Positions 20,730 through 33,202 of a DNA stretch of 64,000 nt are shown piece after piece. A program made the translations under genes and the position numbers. The DNA comes from Wurfbainia villosa (taxonomy: Eukaryota > Streptophyta > Magnoliopsida > Zingiberales > Zingiberaceae). The notes beneath the pieces are model-generated. The model saw only the letters and a program-made list of their open reading frames with translations. It searched no databases and had not been told where the DNA came from. Every line of letters starts with the position of its first letter. Position 1 is the stretch's first letter. Location: assembly GCA_025175895.1 (NCBI GenBank), contig CM045987.1:110411040-110475039 (forward strand). Reading direction: 5' to 3'.

Positions 20730-22627
20730 GATGGGTTTAGGATGTGCCAACCTTGATTGGATGGGTAGTTAACTCAACCATGGCAAAGGTGGCAGTTTAG
20801 GTTATTTTCAAGGTTAGGATTACCTTGGAAATACATTTGAATTATGATCCTAAAAGATTTTAGGATGTGCCAATACTATTTGAGAAGTTTGATAAAATGA
20901 TCAAAATTGGCACAATTTAGGTTTAGAGGTTAGTGTGCCATTTTGGGTTTTTGGCACACTAGGGAGATTAGCAATAATATGGAAAAATATATTTAATTAT
21001 ATCAAATGGCAATTAATATTAAGATTTAGGTATTCTTATACCTATATATTTTATATGTCATGCTTTGTTTGCCATATAACATGCCATGACATCATACTTA
21101 GTTTTAATCATATTTATATGTCATGATCATGTTTAGGATTTAGATAAATGTCATGTGTTTTTAGTTTTTATCATATGCCATGACATCATGATCATTGGCC
21201 ATGTTTTAATAATGCTATTATTTATGCCATGATCATACATTTCATGTATTTAATTTAATTGATTAAAATTGAATTAAGGACAATGGCATTACTTGGAGTC
21301 CCATTTATAAGGGAATCAAGTAGAGTTGCCTTAGGAAAATGCATGAAACCCTAGATTAGGGAGAACAAAACCCACATCTCACATCCAATTGACATGTATG
21401 TGTGTTTATACACCCTAGATACATGTGAGATGCTAGGATATGAGTTAAGTTCAAGGTGCATAGTTTTTGCATCTAGATGAACTAAAACTCATCTAATTTT
21501 ATTTGTGGATCATTGGGAGAGCATGTGTACAAGTCATGTACATAGAGCCCAAGGAATATGATCCAAGATAAGGTTTTGAAAACATTTTAAAATCATTTTA
21601 GAAAACCTTGGTGAAGTCTATCTTTTGATAGCAATCACCATTGATGAAGTTGATACAAAGTAGGGCCAAAACATTGAAAATTTCAATGGTTTTGAACTTT
21701 GTACCAATTTCACTATTTAATGGGTAAAATAATTTTCAAACATTTTTCACCCATTGTATTAGTCATAAGTATTATACGTATCAAATTTCGTGATTTTTCG
21801 ATATACGTATAATTAGTTATGATTTTTCAAAACTCATTTCTGATAACTGAAAATCGGGATTTTTAGTTATCAAATGACGCCTGGTAGCGATCGATGGAGG
21901 TTCCATGATCGATTTCAATCACTCATTTGTAGCTGATTTTGGGGTAAACAAAGTTGTTTAACCCGATTTCAGCTACGGTTATGGTCCCTAATCACTCCTA
22001 ACACTAGGATATGCTTAGGGACGCATTATAAATTGTGTAAATCCATTGGATCTGGATTATGAGAAGTATTTGGGGTTTGTATCAATTTTAAGGTGTTGGA
22101 AAGTTCAATGTTGAATTTCTATCCTTAATTTTGATGATTTAAAGTTCCTATTGGCTTAGGGACTTCCCAAGGACATTGTTGGTGCAATGGTCAAGGGGGA
22201 GCAAGCTTTTAGGGGGAGGTATCCATCTTGGAATGATGGATGTGTTTTTCTCCTTGAAAAGGAGAAGTTATTGGGAGAATATGACATCAATTGTGAAATT
22301 GATGGGGACTTTTGAGAGACCCAATTTGGAAATTGGGAGAGTAAATAGGAGTGTCTCTCTTGAGTGATATTGAACTTATCACTAGGAAGATGGTAGGCAT
22401 CCTAAGTATTTTTGGACCAAGGGGGAGATTGTAAGATCTCATTGGGACATGAGACATTGACCCTCTTGGGGAGACAACTTTTCTTTGTAGTCAACAAGGG
22501 GGAGAATGTTTGGGGGAAAACATTTGAAGAGTATTTACCAATTTGGGATAATTGGTAAAGGATTGGAGTTAGTATTCTAACTCAATTATTTGTTTGGTTT
22601 TTTGTCAAACATCAAAAAGGGGGAGAT
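20730..22627 (+). other. Pol-less 3' region of element C
   Basis: AT-rich and non-coding. It contains the motif pair CATCTCAC (21375-21382) and GTGAGATG (21425-21432), then sequence resembling the post-pol region of B (TGCAT...GATGAACT near 21465). Polypurine tracts of the AAGGGGGAG type lie near 22193, 22212, 22420, 22497 and 22615-22627, the last touching the 3' LTR. An LTR-start look-alike is at 22175-22188. Confidence 0.75.
22175..22188 (+). other. Internal copy of the LTR start next to a polypurine tract
   Basis: ATTGTTGGTGCAAT is identical to the 14 bases at the start of the 3' LTR (22626-22639) and is followed by GGTCAAGGGGGAG. The same 14-mer, inverted, is at 58898-58911 in element F, so it is kept in the family. 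Confidence 0.7.
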
Positions 22628-24110
22628 TGTTGGTGCAATTGGCCCAGGTCACGATTGACCAGGACTCGAGTTTGGCTCGAGTGATGTTTTGATGTGTTTT
22701 GATGTTTCGACAAAAACATATGACAACATAATTGTCAAGGAAAGTCCAAGCATGGGTCTTGGCAAATGGAAAGTCCAACATGTGTTGGCAAGGGAAGTCC
22801 AAGCATGGGTCTTGGCAAATGGAAAGTCCAACATGAGTTGGCAAGGAAAGTCCAAGCATGGTCTTGGCATGGAAAGTCCAACATGGGTTGGCATTTGAAG
22901 TCCAAGGGGATTGATATTGGCGGCGTAAAGTCCAAGCGGTAGTCTTGGCAGCATAAGTCCAATGGTTGGCGGCGTAAAGTCCAAGTAGAGTCTTGGCAGC
23001 ATAAGTCCAATGGTTGGCGGCGTAAAGTCCTAGCGGAGTCTTGGCGGCGTAAGTCCAATGTGCCTTGGCGGTGTAGACATCGTTAGCATGACATAGCCGA
23101 TGGAAGCACCTGAAGGCTAGCGCGATGGATGAACAAGTCATGGATGACTTGGAGGGATCCGAGAGGCATGAGGCTGATGGAGGTGGCTAGAAGGCTTAGG
23201 TCTAGGCTAAGGGTGGTCTAGCAAGTATGGGGGAACCATACTTGAGTTAAAACCTCACGTTTGAGGTGTGTCAGTCGACTGGTGCCATGTGGCAGTCGAC
23301 TGGACCGAGTCAACTAGGGTTTGACTATGGGTTATGGCCTAGCAGTCGACTGCCATAGGTTGTCAGTCGACTGATGGCTTGAGCAGTCGACTGATCGTGT
23401 GATCAGTCGACTGGTGCTCGAGAATTCGGCCACAGAATGGAGTCGAGACTCAACTGGTCGAGTGAGGACTCCATCAGTCGACTGATGGTAGTTTCATTGG
23501 ACTTATCCAATGTGGAACTAGCCGTTGTCTCACAACAACAGTGGCATCAGTCGACTGATGGTCCCGATCAGTCGACTGATAGACTTTTTCCAGCACAGGT
23601 TGAAGCTATATATGGAGCTCATGATGGAGGAAAAAGGAATCGGTTCTTGAGGGCTATTGGGGCAATTTGTTGGTGCAAATCAGGTCTCCAAGTGTAAGCA
23701 AGCAACCAAGCATTCAAGCAATCAAAACAAGTGTTGTAAAGTCTTTTCTTTACTTGTATTTCATACTCATTATTGTAATTGCTTGTATTTGTATCTTATT
23801 GTTGTAAGATTACTTGTAAGGGGTTTCTCCACTCTTGACTTGTGTCAAGAAGGAGTTTTATTGGTTAGTGGTGTTTGTGACATCGCTAGGGTTCGTACGA
23901 ACCCAATCCGTGAAGTAGGAACCGGTTCGGTTCCGAACCACGTTATATGCTCTTGTTGTGATTTGTGTTGTGTCCATTTCGTTAATGCTTTTATCATTAT
24001 ATATATTCCGCTGCGCTAACGAAATTGTAGACACGAACGAGATTGAATTCCATCCACGATCGGGCGAAACGCTATTCACCCCCCCACTAGCCGTTCCAAT
24101 ATTCCTAACA
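22628..24110 (+). repeat. 3' LTR of element C
   Basis: 1483 bases, TGTTGGTGCAATTGG...ATTCCTAACA. It carries nine perfect CAGTCGACTG palindromes between about 23268 and 23581 and the AGTCCAA array at its start. Confidence 0.93.
23268..23581 (+). repeat. Cluster of nine CAGTCGACTG palindromes (3' LTR of C)
   Basis: Nine perfect 10-base palindromes in about 315 bases, several extended to ATCAGTCGACTGAT. The spacing is irregular. The same decamer recurs in LTRs of B, G, F and other fragments in this window. Confidence 0.85.
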
Positions 24111-24115
24111 GAGAT
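24111..24115. repeat. Target-site duplication of element C, right copy
   Basis: GAGAT, identical to 17494-17498. Confidence 0.92.
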
Positions 24116-24310
24116 CTCCGATCGGTGAATCAACCGGTTTTTATTGTTCCTACAACCTTCTTAGTTGGTAAGCGATGTTTATCTTCTGGTGGTTAAGATT
24201 CAGTATTAGAATTGATATGGATGTGTAATAGGGATTAATGTGGAGGATTGATTAGGTTAATTGGATAACTAAATCAATCTAGTTGATCAGGATACGAAGT
24301 CGATGTAGGA
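24116..24310 (+). other. Older interrupted LTR-like sequence (segment 2)
   Basis: Short AT-rich segment between C and D with no gene. It continues the sequence broken at 17493 and resumes after D at 33203. Its last five bases are TAGGA, the duplication of D. Confidence 0.35.
24306..24310. repeat. Target-site duplication of element D, left copy
   Basis: TAGGA before the LTR at 24311; identical bases follow the other LTR at 33198-33202. Confidence 0.9.
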
Positions 24311-25364
24311 TGTAGGATCGAAATGAGCGCTAGAGGGGGGGTGAATAGCGCAAAACGGTTTTTCTTTTCTTTTGTTGTAAAAATGATAAGTGAGAGATAA
24401 ACGCAGCGAAAAAGAGATGGACACAAGGAGTTTTACTTGGTTCACAGCCAACCGGCTGCTAATCCAAGGCCCTAATGGTCCTAGACCACGTACGGAGGGC
24501 AATCACTAAAACACTCCTCCTCATTGGAGGTAGGAGTTACGATTACAAAACTTTCGACAAAAACACAAGGATGAGAGACAAGCCCCTCTCTCCTTTTTGA
24601 TATAAAAGCTCGAAAAACACAACTTAAATTAATCGACTAAAACGATTACCAACACTTTAACGGTGAAGCTTCGTGTTGGCAGCACTTCGTTGTAGTGGCG
24701 TCGTCGTAGAAGAGCGGCATTGTGGAGGCGTTTGAGAGCTTTGTAATAATTGTTGTATCTAAGATGTGAAGCACCCCCCTCTATTTGAAGCCTTGTCTGC
24801 CCACTTGAGATCCGACCACCTCACCACCAATTGAGGGATAAGTTTCTACCTTGCTTTTGACCAGCCACCTCACCAAGATTTGGGGGATAAGTTGCCACCT
24901 TGCTTTTAGTTCCTTTTGCCCATTTTCAGGATACTTTATTTATTTAATTTTATTTCAATTCGAGTTCTAATTTTAATTCGAATTCGAATAAATTCGAATT
25001 CTAATTTTAATTCGAATTAGAGTAACTTCGAATTCAAACAAGGGTTAGCTCAAAGCAATATATAGAAATATTAAATGTGATGGATTTAGATGGTTTCTAA
25101 CCATCCCATCTCGACTTAGACTTTCATGGAAAGTTTTGGGTCGGATTGTCGCCTAAGATCAACTCCTAAACGGAGGATCCGACCTCACTTACGCTCGTCG
25201 GACACGAGTCTTACCTTGCACTTACTGTGTCACAGATCTCCAACTCAAGCTTAACCTATTTCTGCACACTCAAGTAGACTCATGAGATAACAAAATAGAC
25301 TTAACCTTGTGTCTTTGCTATAATCAAAACACAGGTTCGATTTCGGTGCCTCACTGCACCAACA
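24311..25364 (-). repeat. 3' LTR of element D
   Basis: 1054 bases, TGTAGGATCGAAATG...CACCAACA as read on the plus strand. It differs from the 5' LTR mainly by clustered small indels at GCAGC- or GCGC-containing places near 24325, 24350, 24405, 24450 and 24668; the rest is nearly identical. Confidence 0.93.
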
Positions 25365-26275
25365 ATCTCCCCCTTTTTGATCTATGGCAAAAACACACAA
25401 AGTTAAGGAAATTAAGTGCATGAAACAGTAAAGACATGAAGCAAAAGTAGGAGTAGTAAAAATATTTCTCAAGTTCTCACCTTAGAGGAACCCTCCCCCT
25501 TGACCGATGGTGAGTACTTGAAAAAGACTTTTAGTTCTCCAAACACAAAAGATAACGAGTTAAGTAAATGGCATTACTTAACTTAGGCTCTTTAGAGTCA
25601 AAAATAAGTGCAAGTTAAGTAATCAAAAGTTAAGTCAAAAGGTTAATTATTCAAAAGGTTTAACTTTTGATTTCTTAACTTGGGCCTTTAAAGTTTTCAA
25701 TTCCGAAGAGTTGAAACCTAAACCTTACTCCCCCTTAACTTAGGCCAGAATCAAAGTTTTAAGTTAAGTTATCAAATTCAAAAATTTGAATTTATTGAAC
25801 CTTAACTTTGGCCTTTTCTCTCCCTTTTGACATAAATCAAGAAAAAAAGTAAGGGGGGGGGGGGTTTAAGAAAACCCTAAGTCCAAGCATGATGATTTTG
25901 AAAATAGTATGTGAAAATAATTCATCTAAATGTTCAACTCTAGTTTGACTTGATTGAAATGATATTATCAACAAGTCCTGATTAGAGTTGGTTAATATTA
26001 GTTGCATATTTATACTCCGAGGTTCATATTGACGCACTTGATCTACATCTTGGAACCTGGAGTAGGGTCCTAACATCTCACGCCGTTCTAGGTGGCTTAA
26101 TACACAAACACATTAACCCTATGTGTTGTGAGATGTGTTGGATCCTTAAATCTATAGGATCATGATATCTAGGGGAAGTCCTAAACTAGTCCCATTTGCA
26201 TAAAGAAAAAAAAATAAGAAAAATAAAATTCAAAAATAAAATTTTTGAAAATAGCATTTAAAAACTTTTGCTAAC
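25365..26275 (-). other. 3' non-coding region of element D
   Basis: The polypurine tract (plus strand ATCTCCCCCTTTTTGA, 25365-25380) touches the LTR; further CTCCCCCTT-type tracts lie near 25490 and 25730. A run of G at about 25855-25863 follows. The motif pair is at 26074-26081 (CATCTCAC) and 26128-26135 (GTGAGATG), about 140 bases past the end of pol. Confidence 0.7.
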
Positions 26276-29200
26276 CTATTCTATTACGCACAAGCCCAAT
26301 TTTCGTCTCAAGAGACTAAATTCGGCTTCGGGTAGTGGTTTAGTAAATAGGTCTGCTAGGTTAGACTTTGAGTCAACATATTCGAGTTGTATGGAGCCGT
26401 TGGCTACATGTTCTCGAATGAAATGGTGTTTTACCTCTATATGCTTTGTCCTTGAATGGCATATAGGGTTCTTAGTTAGATTTATCGAACTTATGTTGTC
26501 TACAAAAATTTTAGTTTTGGTGAAGTCCAACCTAAAGTCTCGGAGAGTGTGCTTCATCCAAAGAAGCTGAGTTACACACTCACCCATCGCAACGTATTCG
26601 GTTTCGGTGGTAGATAAGGCAACACAATGTTGCTTCCTACTGCACCAACTCACTAGACTCGAGCCGAGTAGTTGACAACAACCACTCGTGCTCTTTCTAT
26701 CGAGTTTACTACCAGCATAATCCGAATCGGAGTAGCCGATTAGTTCAAACTCCATAGATCTAGGGTACCAAATACCAACGTTAAGTGTACCCTTAAGATA
26801 TCTAAGGATACGCTTAACTAGGGTTAGGTGAGACTCCTTAGCACAGGTTTGAAACCTGGCGCACATACTTCATGAATAGGATGTCGGGTCGACTCACAGT
26901 TAAGTATAGGAGACTTCCTATCGCGCTCCTATAGTACTTTAAGTCAATGGACTTACTTTCTAGGTCTTCTCCTATGTTAACATTAATCGCCATTGGGGTG
27001 TTTATTATCTTAGCGTCTTGCATTCCAAATCTTTTAATTAACTCCTTAGTGTATTTTTGTTGATATAGGTATATACCATCCTTAGTTTGTTTAATTTGTA
27101 GACCTAAAAAGAAACTTAACTCGCCTACCAAGTTCATTTCGAACTCACTTTCCATGAGTGAAACGAACTCGTTTAGTAAGGCTGAGTTAGAGGTTCCAAA
27201 AATTATATCATCTACGTAAATTTGAGCTATGAATATTTCTTTACCTAAGGTTTTTACGAAGAGAGTTGGGTCAACTAAGCCTTGGTTAAACCCTTTTGAC
27301 TTAAGATGGATTGAAAGTCTCTCGTACCAAGCTCGAGGAGCTTGTTTAAGTCCATAGAGAGCTTTCTTAAGTTTTAGAACATGGTCGGGTTTATCTAGAT
27401 TTTCGAATCCGGGGGGTTGACTAACATAAACTTCTTCTTTAATGTATCCATTTAGGAATGCCGACTTAACATCCATTTGAAACAGCTTAAATCCTCGATG
27501 TGCGGCATAAGCTAGCAACATTCGAATGGATTCGAGTCTAGCTACTGGGGCATAGGTTTGTCGTAATCTAAGCCTTCGACTTGACTAAACCCTTTGGCGA
27601 CTAACCTAGCCTTGTTTCTAACTACTTCACCTTTATCATCAAGCTTATTTCGAAACACCCACCTTGTTCCAATTATCATTTTGTCTTTAGGTGGTGGTAC
27701 TAATTCCCACACTTCATTCCTAGTAAATTGAGCTAGCTCTTCTTGCATTGCAATAATCCAATCGGGATCAAGAAGAGCTTGTTCAATTGATTTGGGTTCT
27801 ATCTTTGAAATTAAGGAAATTTGACTAAGGTTCCTATAGGATGCTCTAGTTCGAACTCCTAGATTAGGATCTCCTATCACTTGATCGATAGGATGGTTAG
27901 TCTGAATCCTAGATTGGGTTGGGTTTGTGTCACCTAATGCTTGATCAATGGGGTGACTTGGTTGAACACTAGTTTGACTCGGATCACTTGTCACTTGGTC
28001 GACAAGAGAAGTTGGTTGATGTGGATTAGACTCGATCTCAGGGTCGGAGACGAGTTTGGTATCAGTGGGCTCAACACTTGGGGTCATTAAGGGTTTTGTA
28101 GGTTCGGGTACTTCATCGAACACTACATTAATAGTCTCTTCGACTTTAAGGGTATCGTGGTTATATACCCTATAGGCCCTACTCGTGGTTGAGTATCCTA
28201 AGAAGATTCCGGTGGAGGTTTTGGATTCGAATTTTCCTAGGTGGTTCTTAGTGTTTAAGATATGTACTTTACATCCAAATACCCTAAAGTACTTGATGTT
28301 GGGTACTTTATTGTGATAAATCTCGTACGAGGTCTTAAGGTGCCTCTTTACCATAAGGATCCTATTCGACATAGCAAGCCATGCTAACGCTTCCCAAAAC
28401 CTATCGTAGGTCGATTCGCTCAACATGGTCCTAGCGGCTTCTTGTAGAGTTCGGTTTTTCCGCTCCACTAGGCCATTTTGTTGAGGGTCCTAGGGCAAGA
28501 GAATTCATGGTGGTATCCGCTTAGGTTACGTAAGTCGGTGAACCTTTGATTTTCGAATTCACCACCATGATCGCTTCTAAGTCTTTTAACCTTAAGGTTT
28601 TTTTGATTCTCGATTAATTTGAATAGATTGATTAATTGATCTAGGGTATCATTTTTATGTTTGATGAACCTAACCCAGGTAAACTTGGAGTAGTCGTCAA
28701 TTATGACTAAGCAATATTGACTTCTATTGAGTGACTTGGCTCCATGTGAATCGAATAGATCCATATGCAGGAGCTCAAGTACACTTGAGGTTCGTTCTTG
28801 GTTAGTTAACTTGTGTTGTGTCCTAGGTTGTTTTCCTTGTTGACAAGCATTACAGATTTTCTTAACCAAATTGTTGAGGTTGGGTAAGCCTCTGACTAAG
28901 TCACTCTGACTCATCTTGTGGACGAGTCTTGGGTGCGAGTGACCGAGTCGTCGGTGCCACAACCATGATTCCTCTTCCTGTGTCATAAGACATTTGGCTG
29001 AGGATTTAATTAAGTTAATTGTATAAATGTTATTTGTCCTAGTTCCTTTGAGTATTGTTTTAGCTATTTTATTTGTTTTAATTACACATTCATTTTCTAA
29101 AAATATGACCTTATAGTTATTGTCACATAATTGGCTTACGCTAAGCAGGTTATATTCAAAATTCTCTACAAGTAATACATTTTTAATAACAAAATTCGAG

Positions 29201-29328
29201 TTAAGCTCGATATCACCTGATCCGATGATTTTGAGCTTGTCGTTATTCCCAAAGGCTACCGATCCTTGTCATTTGAATCGAAGCTTCATGAATTTGAGTT
29301 GATCCCCGATCATGTGTCGGGAGCAACC
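26276..29328 (-). pseudogene. Copia pol of element D: protease, integrase, RT, RNase H
   Basis: Starts near 29328 with DQWMLDSGCSRHM (active-site DSG kept). It continues through GAG-pre-integrase and integrase core to about 28470, where lost bases at PQQNGL shift the frame; integrase end, hinge and RT start follow at 28468-27542; a second break lies at LDYDETY (about 27545). RT (27521-26838) has DVKSAFLNG and YVDDIIFG; a third break lies at RPDILF (about 26870). RNase H (26866-26276) is open to its natural end (KLGLCVIE). The integrase stretch ESTYDRFWEALAWLAM (about 28400) differs from B at the same place, perhaps compensating shifts. Domains are recognisable and mostly complete; only the continuity is broken. 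Confidence 0.92.
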
Positions 29329-29860
29329 GCTGTCCAACATCCATTGATCCTACACACAAGGTGGTTGGATTGGATGTTAGATTTTTTTTAAAAATAATTG
29401 GTTGTAAGTTGTTAAACCTAGGTCATCTCACCTGTGTCTATATGATCAAGGATGTTATACTTATGTGTTTTTTGTGAGATGACTTCCAATTTAGTTGATT
29501 AAGTGTATTTAGGTTCAAGTAATTTTATGTTAGATTTGGATTTGACCCTAGGCTTGTCAAGTTTACCTTTTCAAGATCATGGCTTCCAGGTCGTGGCGAG
29601 GCACAGGGGCCTTCTTTTATCGGATCATCGACCACTTCCTTAGACAAAGCCATTTTCAAGAAAATGATGACTTGACTCACCTAAGACTATTTCCTAGTCT
29701 AACTGGTTATTTTTGAAAAGAGGCTCCCCGAGGCTCAATCTTTTCGAAGGATTTTAGTTGGTTATGTACGTGTTCTAAGTGAGTTCACAAGTTTAAAAAA
29801 AAAAAAGCATGCAATTTCTAAGTTAAACACAAACATGTTTTGTACTGGCTCCCCCTAGAC
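29329..29860 (-). other. Gag-pol spacer of element D (shortened)
   Basis: Keeps the pol-proximal half of the spacer seen in A and B, with CATCTCAC (29424-29431) and GTGAGATG (29474-29481) and the TGTGTAG before the protease. The gag-proximal half is mostly replaced or deleted between about 29705 and 29800. Confidence 0.6.
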
Positions 29861-31443
29861 CATTGAATCGGTTCGGTCTATCCACATAGTGGATTTGGTC
29901 ATGGGAACAAGACGGTTGATCCTAGAGTTGAAATCAAAGTTCTTAGGACCCATGCTTGACATGTTTCCTATGTCGACTTACATAATCCATATATACGACC
30001 TATTAGTCGTGGTTTGAGTTAAACCCTAGTCCAAATTTGTTGTACACGCCCTTTGAGATCCAAGTAGGAGGTCAAGTCCTTCGATCCCGGCGAACCTTTC
30101 CAACGTGTTCCTAAGATCTTCAACTTGACTTTTCAAGAGAGAGTTCTCAACTTCGAGCTTTTCAGCTCGAGTTGGGTCCTCTTCTCGAACTTGACTAGTC
30201 GAAGAGGTTAGGGAGACCTTGTGTTTGAGGAGTTTGACCTCCTCAACCAAGGTCTTGACCTTGGACTCGGACTTAACTAATTTCCTAGACAAAAACCTAA
30301 CCGTATTATGTAAAGTATTAAATAAAGTTTGACTCACTTTAAGGGTATCTTTTGAACCGGATGCGTATCCGTGGCTTGACTTGAAGGTAGCTTCGTAGTA
30401 CGAGTCATCCTTAGGTTCTGACTCAAGTTCAGGTTCGGTCTCCGTGTCTGACTCAATCAATTTCGCCATGAAGACGTGGTCTTCGTCTTCTTCGGATGAC
30501 GCTTCTTTCCATGTCGCGTTGAGGGCCTTCTTGTGCTTAGGTGCTTGGTGGTTGAGCTTGGGGCACTCGGACTTGATATGTCTAAACCTGTTACACTCAT
30601 AACACCTAATATTAGAACTTTTAGGCTTACCTTGGTTGGGTCGAGTCGTGGTTCGCTTTCATCCCTTGGCTATCCTTCGAGCTAGGTTCATTAGTTCGGC
30701 AGTCAACTCCGGGTCAACTTCTTCTTCGGACTCGTCTTCCTTCTCGGTTGGTGGTGGCTTGCTTGCGATTTTCTTCTTCTTTGAACCTGCAAACAAGGCT
30801 ATACCCCTCTCGGGTTTCGAGTTGGACTGCTCATGTAATTCGAAATCTAAGAATAATTCGTCTATTCTAACTTTAGCTAGGTCCTTAGATACCTTGTAGG
30901 CATCGGACATGGATGCCCACAAGGTGGTCCTAGGGAAAGAATTTAGAACATACCTGATTAGATCTCGGTTTTCGACTTTCTGTCCTATTGAATGCAGTTG
31001 GTTGACTATGTCCTGGACGTGGGCATGCAATTGTGTTGCCATCTCATGTTCCTGCATTTTTAGTGTGTACAATTTATTAAACAACAAATCGCATTTGCAA
31101 ACCTTAGCTTGATCCGATCCTTCGTGTAACTCGATTAGCCTCGTCCAGAGATCTTGCACTGATGAAGGGTCCGACTCGGTTCAGCTCCTCCTTGGATAGC
31201 CCGCACTGCAGGATTTGAGTCGCCTTTGCATCTGCTTCAACTTGTCGTTTAGTGGTAATGAACCACTGATTGTAATCCAAGGATTCACCTTCTTCATTAG
31301 TAGGAAGGGTGAACCCGGTTTGGATCACAATCCACATCTCTATTTGGGTTTTTAGGAAGCACTCCATCCGACCTTTCCAGTAACGGAAATTGTCACTGTT
31401 GTAAAATGGTGGTCGGATGGTGCTAAAACCCTCGAGATGGGCC
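29861..31443 (-). pseudogene. Copia gag of element D
   Basis: The start codon is at 31443 (MAHLEG), shared with element E; an in-frame extension to 31505 lies in the leader. The N-terminal domain runs to about 31160, where a shift breaks the frame, then continues 31159-30659 (FPRTTLWASMSDAYKVSKDL). A stop at about 30658 (CGA to TGA) is followed by the zinc knuckle (CYECNRFRHIKSEC), the acidic region and the coiled coil (30469-30026). The C-terminal WVPK motif region is decayed. Role as in the other copies: particle and RNA binding. Confidence 0.9.
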
Positions 31444-31505
31444 ATTAACACGAAATGGTAAGAAGAGAAAAAAAAGAAAAAACACACAGACAACAAAGGT
31501 CCCAA

Positions 31506-32144
31506 GACTTGCGTCTTGGATTAGTAGTGCGGGAAGAAGAAAAGATAAATAAATCAATCAATAGATTAACTAATTAGAAAGTTAATTTTAATTCTGTAAA
31601 AAAATAATTAATTAATTAATTTCGAAAATTAATTAAAAACTATTTTGTAGAAAAAAATCTAATGTTGAAATTAAGTAAAAAAATATTGAAAAACCAAACT
31701 TATATTCTAGACAAGATTTAAAAATTAAAATAAGTTTTTAATTGATTTTTAATTGATTAAATTTTGTAAATTGATTGAAAATCTATTTTAGTGGAAATAA
31801 GATTTAATTCAATGCTAAGATTAACGAGAAAACTTTATAAAACGAAATATAAAGATTTTAGGGTTTGAAAAATTCAAGTGTTTAAAAAAAATGAAAGAAT
31901 TTTTAATTTTGGGAAAAACTAATTTTAATCAGTAAAAGAATTAAAAGATCGTAATTAAGAGTTTTTTTTGTTAGGATGATCAATAGAAAGATTAAAAGCG
32001 ATAAAATTAAATTAAAGAAAAGTCTAAAAAAAAATTTAGAAAAATTAAAAAAAACACAAAAATTAATGTAGACAGAAACAAAGGAAACAAAGGAAACAAA
32101 AGAAATAAAAATTACTCAAATTGGTGGTTTCACCAAATTTGAGT
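31506..32144 (-). other. AT-rich leader of element D
   Basis: Very A-rich untranslated leader between primer site and gag, with many short A runs and no open frame. This is the only long leader that is intact in the window. Confidence 0.55.
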
Positions 32145-32160
32145 GCCCTACTCGATACCA
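32145..32160 (-). promoter_or_regulatory. Altered primer-binding site of element D
   Basis: The minus strand reads TGGTATCGAGTAGGGC. Compared with TGGTATCAGAGC it lacks one A and has further changes, so pairing to Met-tRNA would be weakened. Confidence 0.7.
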
Positions 32161-32162
32161 AT

Positions 32163-33197
32163 TGTAGGATCGAAATGGCGCTAGAGGGGGTGAATAGAAA
32201 ACGGTTTTCTTTTCTTTTGTTGTAAAATGATAAGTGAGAGATAAACGCAGAAAAGAGATGGACACAAGGAGTTTTACTTGGTTCAGCCATTTGCTAATCC
32301 AAGGCCCTAATGGTCCTAGACCACGTACGGAGGGCAATCACTAAAACACTCCTCCTCGTTGGAGGTAGGAGTTACGATTACAAAACTTTCGACAAAAACA
32401 CAAGGATGAGAGACAAGCCCCTCTCTCCTTTTTGATATAAAAGCTCGAAAAACACAACTTAAATTAATCGACTAAAACGATTACCAACACTTTAACGGTG
32501 AAGCCAGGTTGGCAAGACTTCGTTGTAGTGGCGTCGTCGTAGAAGAGCGGCATTGTGGAGGCGTTTGAGAGCTTTGTAATAATTGTTGTATCTAAGATGT
32601 GAAGCACCCCCTTCTATTTGAAGCCTTGTCCGTCCACTTGAGATCCGGCCAACTCACCACCAATTGAGGGATAAGTTTCCACCTTGCTTTTGACCGGCCA
32701 CCTCACCAAGATTTGAGGGATAAGTTGCCACCTTGCTTTTAGTTCCTTTTGCCCATTTTCAGGATACTTTATTTATTTAATTTTATTTCAATTCGAGTTC
32801 TAATTTTAATTTGAATTCGAATAAATTCGAATTCTAATTTTAATTCGAATTAGAGTAACTTCAAATTCAAACAAGGGTTAGCTCAAAGCAATATGTAGAA
32901 ATATTAAATGTGATGGATTTAGATGGTTTCTAACCATCCCATCTCGACTTAGACTTTCATGGAAAGTTTTGGGTCGTATTGTCGCCTAAGATCAACTCCT
33001 AAACAGAGGATCCGACCTCACTTACGCTCGTCGGACACGAGTCTTACCTTGCACTTACTGTGTCGCAGATCTCCAACTCAAGCTTAACCTATTTCTGCAC
33101 ACTCAAGTAGACTCATGAGATAACAAAATAGACATAACCTTGTGTCTTTGCTATAATCAAAATACAGGTTCGATTTCGGTGCCTCACTGCACCAACA
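32163..33197 (-). repeat. 5' LTR of element D
   Basis: 1035 bases, TGTAGGATCG...CACCAACA; 19 bases shorter than its partner because of clustered small deletions. Confidence 0.93.
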
Positions 33198-33202
33198 TAG
33201 GA
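33198..33202. repeat. Target-site duplication of element D, right copy
   Basis: TAGGA, identical to 24306-24310. Confidence 0.9.

Larger units (their letters stand above)
17499..24110 (+). mobile_element. Gag-only copia element C (non-autonomous, TR-GAG type)
   Basis: Two LTRs (17499-18990 and 22628-24110), primer site, one gag gene and a non-coding 3' region with polypurine tracts, flanked by GAGAT duplications. No protease, integrase, RT or RNase H motif is found between 20730 and 22627 in any frame. Plant elements with LTRs and gag only have been described as TR-GAG. Element F (57121-63159) has the same organisation and related sequence, so lack of pol is a family trait rather than a deletion in this copy. 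It would depend on pol supplied by a relative. Confidence 0.9.
24311..33197 (-). mobile_element. Full-length Sirevirus-type copia element D
   Basis: 8887 bases on the minus strand with both LTRs, TAGGA duplications, primer site, gag, spacer and pol. Gene order and protein sequence match B, so it is the only structurally complete autonomous-type Sirevirus here. Gag and pol carry several frameshifts and stops, so it is no longer competent. Confidence 0.93.
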
